From positions 1 to 5,186 of the forward strand of contig JAJTDX010000165.1 in the NCBI GenBank assembly GCA_021298235.1: a stretch of 5,186 nt of DNA. Reading direction: 5' to 3'. The stretch comes from Cryomorphaceae bacterium (GTDB taxonomy: Bacteria; Bacteroidota; Bacteroidia; Flavobacteriales; Crocinitomicaceae). Below the pieces are notes generated by a model. It was not told where the DNA came from. It saw only the letters and a list, made by a program, of their open reading frames with translations, and searched no databases. Positions within the stretch are counted from its first letter, which is position 1, and each line of letters begins with the position of its first letter. Below, piece after piece: positions 1-5,186 of the stretch. Position numbers and translations under genes: made by a program.

Positions 1-1270
1 GACGGATGGAGGGAAAACATGGACCAGAACCCTTTTTATTTCAGATGAAACCGGAATTTCAGAAATCGCAATGGACCCCCACAATCCAGATATACTCTAT
101 GCTGCTGCACATCAGAGAAGACGTCATGAGTGGACCTACATCGGAGGAGGTCCAGAATCAGCACTCTATAAATCTACAGACGGTGGATTAACCTGGAATG
201 AAATCAGCACCGGTCTTCCGAAGGGTGACATGGGTAGGATTGGTATCGCTGTTTCTCCATCAGACCCTAACTATGTGTATGCTATTGTGGAAGGCAGGTA
301 CGATAAAGGAGGATTTTATCGTTCGACGAACAAAGGCGAAAGCTGGAGTAAAATGTCGGGCTTCAATACCAGCGGAAACTACTACCAGGAGATCATTTGT
401 GATCCTACTGATAAAGATAAAGTATTCGCCATGGATACCTATATGCATCACACAGAAGACGGCGGAAAAACCTTCAAGGCAACAGGAGAGCATCAAAAAC
501 ATGTTGACAATCATGCATTGTGGATAGACCCTAAAAATACTGATCACTGGATTGCAGGTTGTGATGGCGGTCTGTATGAGACATACAACCATGCAGCGCA
601 ATGGCGTTATTATTCGAATTTACCGATTATTCAGTTTTACAAAGTAGCCACCGACAATGATTTTCCATTTTACAATATCTATGGAGGAACACAAGACAAC
701 AATTCCATGGGAGGCCCATCTGCCACAACAAATGTTGGTGGAATAATGAATGAAGATTGGTTCATCACGAATGGAGGAGATGGATTCGAATCTGCATGTG
801 ACCCTACCGACCCGAACATTACCTATGCGCAGGCTCAATATGGTTTCCTGGTCCGTCACGACAAAGCCTCCGGAGAGAAAGTCTATATTCAACCTTTACC
901 TGAAAAAGGTGAGCAGGCTTTCCGATGGAATTGGGATGCTCCCCTGCTCGTTTCGCCACATGATCACAAAACACTTTATTTTGCTGCCAACAAAGTTTTC
1001 AAATCAACTAACCGTGGAGACGACTGGAGCACAGTGTCTCCAGATCTGACTCAGCAAATTGATCGAAACAAACTCAAAGTGATGGGTCAAGTGTGGTCAA
1101 TTGATGCAGTTATGAAGAATGCATCTACAACCATTTACGGCAACATTGTAGCGCTGGATGAGTCGCCGAAAAAGAAAGGATTGCTCTACGCAGGGACAGA
1201 CGATGGATTGATTCAGGTTTCAGACAACGACAAAAATAAATTCGTTCCCGGGCATCCCAACGTCCACTAG
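1..1270 (+). CDS. BNR repeat protein, N-terminal fragment (5'-partial, ends at premature TAG)
   Basis: This is the first fragment of the disrupted BNR protein. Frame 2 opens at the window edge with TDGGKTW, the core of an Asp box, so translation begins upstream and the ATG at 71 is internal. Asp boxes with the S-x-D/N-x-G-x-x-W pattern occur at 170-196 (KSTDGGLTW), 320-346 (RSTNKGESW) and 1001-1027 (KSTNRGDDW), with a degenerate one at 452-475 (TEDGGKTF). Other family hallmarks are HVDNHALW at 500-523, CDGGLYETYNHAAQW just after it, and GGTQDNNSMGGPS at 683-721. Family-like reading ends at TDDGLIQVSDN (last codon 1226-1228). The following residues to the TAG at 1268-1270 do not resemble the family, whereas frame 3 from 1230 does. 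The fragment therefore ends in a short out-of-frame tail of about 13 residues. If translated it would yield an incomplete propeller. Confidence 0.8.
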   Translation, partial: TDGGKTWTRTLFISDETGISEIAMDPHNPDILYAAAHQRRRHEWTYIGGGPESALYKSTDGGLTWNEISTGLPKGDMGRIGIAVSPSDPNYVYAIVEGRYDKGGFYRSTNKGESWSKMSGFNTSGNYYQEIICDPTDKDKVFAMDTYMHHTEDGGKTFKATGEHQKHVDNHALWIDPKNTDHWIAGCDGGLYETYNHAAQWRYYSNLPIIQFYKVATDNDFPFYNIYGGTQDNNSMGGPSATTNVGGIMNEDWFITNGGDGFESACDPTDPNITYAQAQYGFLVRHDKASGEKVYIQPLPEKGEQAFRWNWDAPLLVSPHDHKTLYFAANKVFKSTNRGDDWSTVSPDLTQQIDRNKLKVMGQVWSIDAVMKNASTTIYGNIVALDESPKKKGLLYAGTDDGLIQVSDNDKNKFVPGHPNVH

Positions 1271-1523
1271 AGTAAATATGATCACAGCCTCTTTACATTC
1301 AGAAAATGAGGTATTTGCTGTTTTCAACAACCACAGATCAGGAGACTTCAAACCTTACATTTTGAAAAGTTCAGACAAAGGAAAAACTTGGACGTCAATT
1401 GCAGGAAATCTACCTGTTAGAGGATCTGTCTATTGTCTAAAACAAGACCATATTGATCCAAATCTTTTGTTTGCAGGAACCGAATTTGGCGCTTTTTTCT
1501 CCAACGATGGAGGAAAAAACTGG
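2..1523 (+). repeat. Asp-box (BNR) protein repeats
   Basis: Repeated S-x-D/N-x-G-x-x-W/F motifs are encoded at 2-22 (TDGGKTW, partial at the edge), 170-196, 320-346, 452-475 (degenerate), 1001-1027, 1365-1391 and 1497-1523. An eighth copy at 1211-1228 (IQVSDN) lacks its G-x-x-W half, exactly where the reading frame breaks. These motifs form beta-hairpin turns between strands in beta-propeller blades. They are protein-level repeats; the DNA copies are diverged and do not form a tandem DNA repeat. Confidence 0.8.
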
Positions 1524-2003
1524 ACGAAACTATCCGGATTGCCAACTATTGCCGTGTATGATCTGGATATTCAAAAAAGAGAGAATGACCTTGTAGCTGC
1601 TACGTTTGGCCGTGGCTTTTATGTCTTAAATGATTACAGTCCATTGCGTGCATTGACTTCGCAAACGCTTGGCCAGAAAGCTCATTTGTTTCCGGTAAAA
1701 CCAGCCTTGTTGTACATTCCTGCAGACCCCTTAGGTTTGGAAGGAACAGGTTTTCAAGGCGCAAATCTTTGGTCAGCTCCTAATCCTGAGGTTGGAGCGA
1801 CATTTACGCTTCACATTAAAGATGGGGTAAAGTCCTTGAAAGCAGTTCGCCAGGAAAAAGAGAAGGAGCTTGAAAAGAAAAAGGAAAATGTGTCCTATCC
1901 GAACTTTGAAGAACTTAGAAAAGAAAAACTGGAATCAAAAGCAAAGGTAATTTTTGTAATCAGTGATGAGAATTGCTTCGACAGATCCGGTTCAAACAGG
2001 TAA
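1230..2003 (+). CDS. BNR repeat protein, middle fragment (frame 3)
   Basis: This is the second fragment. Family-like reading starts at 1230 with TKINSFPGIPTSTRVN and continues into the ATG at 1278, the first Met in this frame. I take that ATG as an internal residue, because the sequence before it already matches the protein. Two good Asp boxes follow at 1365-1391 (KSSDKGKTW) and 1497-1523 (FSNDGGKNW). Next comes IAVYDLDIQKRENDLV, the signature ATFGRGFYVLNDYSPLR that closes the propeller, and a Lys/Glu-rich, probably helical linker around 1840-1950 (QEKEKELEKKKEN). It then enters an Ig-like strand (KVIFVISDEN, last family codon 1971-1973). The final residues CFDRSGSNR before the TAA at 2001-2003 are out of register. 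An independent gene starting at 1278 would begin in mid-propeller, so that is unlikely. Confidence 0.75.
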   Translation, partial: TKINSFPGIPTSTRVNMITASLHSENEVFAVFNNHRSGDFKPYILKSSDKGKTWTSIAGNLPVRGSVYCLKQDHIDPNLLFAGTEFGAFFSNDGGKNWTKLSGLPTIAVYDLDIQKRENDLVAATFGRGFYVLNDYSPLRALTSQTLGQKAHLFPVKPALLYIPADPLGLEGTGFQGANLWSAPNPEVGATFTLHIKDGVKSLKAVRQEKEKELEKKKENVSYPNFEELRKEKLESKAKVIFVISDENCFDRSGSNR

Positions 2004-2601
2004 TTTATCAAATAAGAACAATGGGTACTTGGTGGTTCCAGGCATGTATAAAGTTCAGGTCTTACTCATTAATAACGGCGCAGTGGATACGCTCTCTAAA
2101 AAGACTTCATTTGAAGTAAAAGGATTAAGCAATCAAACCCTGCTTGCTAAGAACCCCAAAGAACTCATGAACTTCCGAAAAGAGCTATCTGGATTTAATC
2201 TGAGTCTTAATGCTGCAATGCAAAAACTTGAGGAGATCTCAGAAACAAACAAAACAATCGGAACCGCAATACTAACCCAACCCAATGTACCATTGGACTT
2301 AGCAAAAAAGCAGACTTCACTAGTTGAAAAACTTGAAAAATGCAAATTGTTGGTGTACGGTGATGACATCCGAAGATCCAAGGAGTTTGAGGTCTTGCCA
2401 GGAATCTCTGAGCGTTTCGGATTGATCAGCTACATGGTTTGGGAAAATACGACAGGTGTTACCTCTAATCATCAAAAACAATTCGCTTTGATTAAAGAGG
2501 AATTCATTGCATTCGAAACAATACTCAATGAGGCAGACAAGGAAACAGAATCTATCCTGAACACCTTCGAGCAATTGCAAATTCCTTACATCAAGAAATA
2601 A
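1969..2601 (+). CDS. BNR repeat protein, C-terminal fragment (frame 1)
   Basis: This is the third fragment. Family-like reading resumes with RIASTDPVQTGNL, which corresponds to the stretch after the WDLR motif of relatives, and then gives LVVPGMYKVQV and TSFEVKGL, the last strands of the Ig-like segment. From about 2150 onward the protein is predicted largely helical, rich in Lys and Glu (MQKLEEISETNK, LVEKLEKCKLLV). A conserved-type ERFGLISYMVWENTTG follows, then a final helix ending IPYIKK. The only upstream start options are a GTG at 1963 and an ATG at 1966, both inside the preceding fragment, and neither has a convincing ribosome binding site. The stop TAA (2599-2601) lies 7 bp from the stop codon of lon on the opposite strand. 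It is the natural C-terminus of the family, not a truncation. Confidence 0.75.
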   Translation, partial: RIASTDPVQTGNLSNKNNGYLVVPGMYKVQVLLINNGAVDTLSKKTSFEVKGLSNQTLLAKNPKELMNFRKELSGFNLSLNAAMQKLEEISETNKTIGTAILTQPNVPLDLAKKQTSLVEKLEKCKLLVYGDDIRRSKEFEVLPGISERFGLISYMVWENTTGVTSNHQKQFALIKEEFIAFETILNEADKETESILNTFEQLQIPYIKK

Positions 2602-2615
2602 GCTGAATTTATTTC
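2595..2615. terminator. Weak AT-rich inverted repeat spanning both convergent stop codons
   Basis: GAAATAA (2595-2601) pairs with TTATTTC (2609-2615) around a 7-nt loop that is exactly the intergenic gap. The two stems contain the stop codon of the BNR gene (2599-2601) and that of lon (2609-2611, minus strand). A partly overlapping 10-bp palindrome, ATTTCGAAAT, lies at 2611-2620. The stem has only two G-C base pairs' worth of stability at most (one G-C pair is certain) and no clear U-tract, so a role as a bidirectional terminator is only a possibility. Confidence 0.2.
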
Positions 2616-5059
2616 GAAATGACAACCGGATCTTTAACCTTTTGGTCGAGAAGACTAATCGCTAGTACCTCTTTCATTTGAGAAACGTAATGAAATGTCA
2701 GGCCTTTCAAATATGACGAGTTTATCTCGTCTACATCCTTTCTGTTTTTCTGACAGAGAATGATCTCTTTAATGCCCGCACGTTTCGCAGCAAGAATCTT
2801 TTCCTTGATTCCACCAACTGGTAAAACTTCTCCACGCAGTGTAATTTCGCCTGTCATTGCCAGATTTTTCTTGACTCTTCGCTGGGTAAACAATGAAGCC
2901 AGAGACGTTAGCATTGTAATACCTGCACTTGGCCCATCTTTCGGCGTTGCCCCTTCAGGTACATGAACGTGGACATTGTAAAGGTCAAAAACTTCTTGTT
3001 CTAATCCCAGCCAGTCGCTGTGTGCTTTCAAAAATTCAAGAGCAATTACAGCCGATTCTTTCATTACATCTCCCAGATTACCAGTCAGGGTCAATTTACC
3101 TTTTCCTTTTGTTATAGAGGATTCTATAAACAAAATGTCTCCTCCAACAGAAGTCCAGGCCAGACCTGTGACTACACCAGCTACCTCATTATTTTCATAT
3201 TTTGTTCGACCGCGACCTGCACCTAGGAACGTGAATAAATCTTCTTCACTTATTTTCCCAGTAAAGGGTTCATCCATGGCAATTTGACGAGCTCGGTTCC
3301 GAACCAGCTTTGCAATCATTTTGTCCAATCCACGCACCCCGGACTCATTGGTATATTCTTCCACCAATTTTTCCAATACCTTCTTTTCGATCGAGATATC
3401 CTTTTTCGTGACCCCGTGCTCATCGATTTGCTTTGGCAATAAATGCCTTTTGGCAATCTCAATCTTTTCTTCAATCGTATAGCCGTTGACCTCAATGATT
3501 TCCATTCGATCCCGCAATGGACCTTGAATGGTCGAAAGATTATTCGCAGTAGCAATGAACATCACACGCGAAAGATCAAACTCTGTTTCGACGTAATTAT
3601 CGTAAAAAGAACTATTTTGCTCAGGATCAAGAACTTCTAACAAAGCAGAAGAAGGGTCACCATGATTGCTTCTACCGAGCTTGTCAATTTCGTCAAGGAC
3701 AAATACCGGATTCGCAATCTCAGCTTTTTTCAAGTTCTGTATTACCCGACCTGGCATAGCTCCAATGTATGTTTTTCTATGACCACGGATTTCGGATTCG
3801 TCGTGCACACCACCGAGGGACATCCGCACGTATTTGCGCCCTAAAGCTTCTGCAATGGACTTTCCGAGTGAAGTTTTTCCAACACCGGGAGGACCATAAA
3901 AACATAAGATTGGAGATTTCATATTTCCCTTAAGTTTCAAAACGGCTAGGTACTCTAGAATCCGTTCTTTCACTTTCTCCAATCCATAATGATCGCGTTC
4001 CAAAATTTTTCGAGCCCGATTCAAGTCCAGATTATCGACAGAGTATTCACCCCAGGGCAAATCCAGGATGAGATCGAGATAGTTCAGTTGAACTGTATAT
4101 TCAGCCCCTTGCGGATTCATTCTTTGAAGCTTCTCCAATTCTTTATAAAAAAGCTTTGCGACTCTCTCATCCCACAATTTTGTCTCTGCTCGCTCGCGCA
4201 ATTCACGGACGTCTTGCTCCTGAGGGTTATCCCCCAGCTCATCCTGAATGGTTCGCATTTGCTGATGGAGAAAATACTCACGTTGCTGGCGATCCATATC
4301 CTTGCGGACTTTAGTTTGAATCTCATTTCTCATTTCAAGCATCTGGATTTCCAGGGTCAGGTGCTCCATCACTTTCATCACGCGCTTTGCAATATCAAGT
4401 TCCTCAAGCATTTCCTGCTTTTTGGAGACGTCTGCATTCATGTTGGACGAAATGAAATTGACAAGAAACGTCGGACTTTCAATGTTTCCAATCGCAAACG
4501 AAGCTTCCGAAGGAATATTCGGGCTGTCTCGAATGATTTGAAGAGCGAGTTCTTTTATTGTTTTGAACATCACTTTCAGCTCTTTATCCTTTGGATTGAA
4601 TGGCTTTTCATTAATCGTGCGCACAATTGCCCGCATGTAAGGATCAGTCTGAAGAGGCTGTATGATTTCAAAGCGTCTCTTTCCTTGAATTATTACAGTT
4701 GTGCTTCCATCGGGCATTTTGAGCATCCGAATAATCTGAGCAATGGTACCAATGTCATGTAAATCGGAAAACTCAGGACTTTCCTCCTCCTGATTGCGTT
4801 GAGAAACTACACCTACAATTTTGTTTCCTTTATTCGCCTCTTGTATCAAACGAATGGATTTATCACGGCCAACAGTAATTGGGATGACAACACCAGGAAA
4901 AAGCACATTGTTTCTCAATGGAAGAATTGGAAGTTCATCCGGAAACACCTGTTTATTCATATTGTCCTCCTCTTCTGCTGTAATTAGGGGTATAAAATCA
5001 GCATCCGTATCAATAGTTGGAAGAAATTGCAAAAAGTCACTGTCGAAAAGATCGTTCAT
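2609..5059 (-). CDS. lon: ATP-dependent endopeptidase La (Lon protease), LonA type
   Basis: Lon is a cytoplasmic homohexameric AAA+ serine protease that unfolds and degrades damaged and selected regulatory proteins. The 816-aa product is complete. It has an acidic N-terminal leader (1-41), the LON substrate-binding domain (about 42-232, starting ELPILPLRN), and a charged helical region (about 232-300, [22 protein letters not shown] split across it). The AAA+ module carries Walker A GPPGVGKT (389-396), Walker B VFVLDEID with D456 and E457, a sensor-1-type TANN (504-507), arginines in PLRDRME (514-520), and sensor-2-type GVRG with R576. The protease domain (about 622-805) carries the Ser-Lys dyad: S711 in DGPSAGI and K754 in GGIKEKIL, spaced 43 residues apart as in E. 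coli S679/K722. The E. coli enzyme is 784 aa; the extra length is mainly the leader. I chose the ATG at 5057-5059 because FIPLI plus an acidic run before the LON domain is typical of Bacteroidota homologues. The alternative is M34 (4958-4960). No frameshift or missing key residue is seen. Confidence 0.98.
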   Translation of the reverse strand: MNDLFDSDFLQFLPTIDTDADFIPLITAEEEDNMNKQVFPDELPILPLRNNVLFPGVVIPITVGRDKSIRLIQEANKGNKIVGVVSQRNQEEESPEFSDLHDIGTIAQIIRMLKMPDGSTTVIIQGKRRFEIIQPLQTDPYMRAIVRTINEKPFNPKDKELKVMFKTIKELALQIIRDSPNIPSEASFAIGNIESPTFLVNFISSNMNADVSKKQEMLEELDIAKRVMKVMEHLTLEIQMLEMRNEIQTKVRKDMDRQQREYFLHQQMRTIQDELGDNPQEQDVRELRERAETKLWDERVAKLFYKELEKLQRMNPQGAEYTVQLNYLDLILDLPWGEYSVDNLDLNRARKILERDHYGLEKVKERILEYLAVLKLKGNMKSPILCFYGPPGVGKTSLGKSIAEALGRKYVRMSLGGVHDESEIRGHRKTYIGAMPGRVIQNLKKAEIANPVFVLDEIDKLGRSNHGDPSSALLEVLDPEQNSSFYDNYVETEFDLSRVMFIATANNLSTIQGPLRDRMEIIEVNGYTIEEKIEIAKRHLLPKQIDEHGVTKKDISIEKKVLEKLVEEYTNESGVRGLDKMIAKLVRNRARQIAMDEPFTGKISEEDLFTFLGAGRGRTKYENNEVAGVVTGLAWTSVGGDILFIESSITKGKGKLTLTGNLGDVMKESAVIALEFLKAHSDWLGLEQEVFDLYNVHVHVPEGATPKDGPSAGITMLTSLASLFTQRRVKKNLAMTGEITLRGEVLPVGGIKEKILAAKRAGIKEIILCQKNRKDVDEINSSYLKGLTFHYVSQMKEVLAISLLDQKVKDPVVISK
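4958..4976 (-). promoter_or_regulatory. Shine-Dalgarno-like purine run before internal Met34 of lon
   Basis: On the minus strand the codons for residues 29-33 read GAAGAGGAGGACAAT directly before an ATG (4958-4960). This places GGAGG 5 nt from a possible internal start that would give a 783-aa Lon, close to the E. coli length. The run is equally explained as codons for the acidic leader EEEDN, and Bacteroidota use Shine-Dalgarno pairing little. I keep the upstream start, but this is the main alternative. Confidence 0.25.
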
Positions 5060-5080
5060 TATTCAAAATTCATGAATGAA

Positions 5081-5094
5081 ACCGTTTATTCGGT
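5081..5094. promoter_or_regulatory. Short inverted repeat ACCG-N6-CGGT in the lon leader
   Basis: ACCG (5081-5084) and CGGT (5091-5094) are perfect inverted arms around TTTATT. They fall inside the predicted 5' untranslated leader of lon, 22-35 nt before the start codon. It could be an operator half-site pair or a tiny RNA hairpin. With 4-bp arms it may well be chance. Confidence 0.15.
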
Positions 5095-5116
5095 CAAAGT
5101 GTCATTAAAAATGTGT

Positions 5117-5124
5117 CAAAAATA
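5117..5124 (-). promoter_or_regulatory. Candidate Bacteroidota -7 promoter element (TATTTTTG) for lon
   Basis: On the minus strand TATTTTTG matches the Bacteroidota primary-sigma -7 consensus TAnnTTTG exactly. It would place transcription start near 5110 and give a leader of about 50 nt. The expected -33 TTTG about 19-20 bp upstream is poorly matched (GATG there). The nearest good TTTG is 28 bp away, in GTACTTTGA. The element sits just downstream of an A/T tract that could help sigma factor or polymerase binding. In such AT-rich DNA a chance match is quite possible. Confidence 0.35.
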
Positions 5125-5186
5125 CCGATTGGAAAATTTTTAACATCCTAATCAAAGTACGCCATTAAGAGACAAATGATGTGCCA

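Larger units (their letters stand above)
1..2601 (+). pseudogene. Sortilin/VPS10-like BNR (Asp-box) repeat protein, 5'-partial, broken by two frameshifts
   Basis: Three consecutive reading frames together encode one protein of the large BNR/Asp-box repeat family (sortilin N-terminal-like beta-propeller, commonly named 'glycosyl hydrolase' in Bacteroidota). The visible order is Asp-box repeats (2-1523), the conserved TFGRGFYVLNDYSPLR segment (about 1597-1650), a Lys/Glu-rich linker (about 1840-1950), an Ig-like segment ending in SFEVKGL, and a helical C-terminal domain (about 2150-2601). Frame 2 is open from base 2, so the start codon, any signal peptide and the first propeller blades lie upstream of the window. 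The reading switches to frame 3 near 1229 and to frame 1 near 1971. Both switches are +1 in register and both coincide with missing conserved residues, which suggests deletions. About 865 codons remain; I recall relatives of roughly 1,000 aa or more. Members are usually exported and of unknown substrate. No glycosidase catalytic pair is evident, so I do not assign an enzyme activity. The family call is confident; real pseudogene versus assembly error is unresolved. Confidence 0.85.
5060..5186 (-). promoter_or_regulatory. lon upstream region (non-coding)
   Basis: These 127 bp are AT-rich and I find no credible coding sequence in them. Reading toward lon they hold, in order, a sigma-54-like sequence at the edge, an A/T tract (GTTAAAAATTTTCC) and the -7-like box TATTTTTG. 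After those come a pair of GACAC repeats 14 bp apart (GTGTC at 5099-5103 and 5113-5117 on the + strand), a short inverted repeat (5081-5094), and the palindrome ATTCATGAAT (5068-5077) about 9 nt before the start codon. ACTTTGA also occurs twice (5094-5100 and 5152-5158, 58 bp apart). There is no Shine-Dalgarno sequence in front of the ATG, as is usual in Bacteroidota. No CIRCE heat-shock operator is visible. Confidence 0.6.

Noticed and set aside
1226..1280. Programmed ribosomal frameshifting at the first junction
   Set aside because: The needed shift is +1, not -1, so the A-rich run is not a classical slippery heptamer use. Asp-box residues are also missing, and a second unrelated shift occurs later in the same gene.
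1278..2003. Separate gene starting at the ATG at 1278
   Set aside because: The codons just before this ATG (from 1230) already read as the same protein, and the product would start mid-propeller.
1..2601. Assignment as a true glycoside hydrolase or sialidase because of the Asp boxes
   Set aside because: Asp boxes are structural and occur in many non-enzymes. I see no sialidase arginine triad or other catalytic set, and the N-terminus is missing.
3989..4762. A 257-codon open frame on the + strand, opposite lon
   Set aside because: It lies wholly antisense to the conserved LON and AAA+ regions of an intact lon gene and its translation shows no recognisable domain. It is a shadow of lon codon use.
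5059..5073. Four-codon upstream frame (Met-Asn-Phe-Glu-stop) whose TAA overlaps the lon ATG as TAATG, minus strand
   Set aside because: It is too short, has no ribosome binding site, and its ATG is part of the ATTCATGAAT palindrome. Chance is the simplest explanation.
5177..5186. Possible start (ATGATG) of a divergent + strand gene at the window edge
   Set aside because: Only three codons are visible, with no ribosome binding site or promoter supporting it.

Overview
The window looks like a piece of a Bacteroidota chromosome. The evidence is the Lon N-terminus (acidic leader followed by LPILPLRN and [18 protein letters not shown]), a large exported-type BNR/Asp-box protein of a kind common in that phylum, the absence of a Shine-Dalgarno sequence before the lon start, and a TAnnTTTG-type -7 box upstream of lon. 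The sequence does not allow a genus assignment. It holds two genes that converge tail to tail, plus a short upstream region of lon at the right edge.

Region 1 (1-2601, + strand) is one large gene of the sortilin/VPS10-like BNR (Asp-box) repeat family, often labelled 'glycosyl hydrolase'. Its N-terminus lies outside the window. It is not a single open frame. Homology-like reading runs in frame 2 to about 1228, in frame 3 from about 1230 to 1973, and in frame 1 from about 1969 to the stop at 2599-2601. Each switch falls inside a conserved motif and appears to remove residues. The first destroys the core of one Asp box. The second appears to remove part of an Ig-like (FlgD-like) segment. I read it as a pseudogene with two independent lesions, or less likely as a gene with two assembly errors. 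About 865 codons of the family reading remain.

Region 2 (2609-5059, - strand) is an intact, full-length lon gene for the ATP-dependent protease La (816 aa), with all catalytic and nucleotide-binding motifs present. Only 7 bp separate its stop codon from the stop codon of the BNR gene. A weak AT-rich inverted repeat spans both stops.

Region 3 (5060-5186) is the non-coding leader and promoter region of lon. It has a plausible -7 element, short direct and inverted repeats, and a sigma-54-like sequence at the very edge.

The two genes share no pathway: one is a housekeeping cytoplasmic protease and the other a decayed, probably exported repeat protein. I see no RNA gene, CRISPR array, insertion sequence or novel multi-gene system. 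The most notable feature is the double disruption of the BNR gene.
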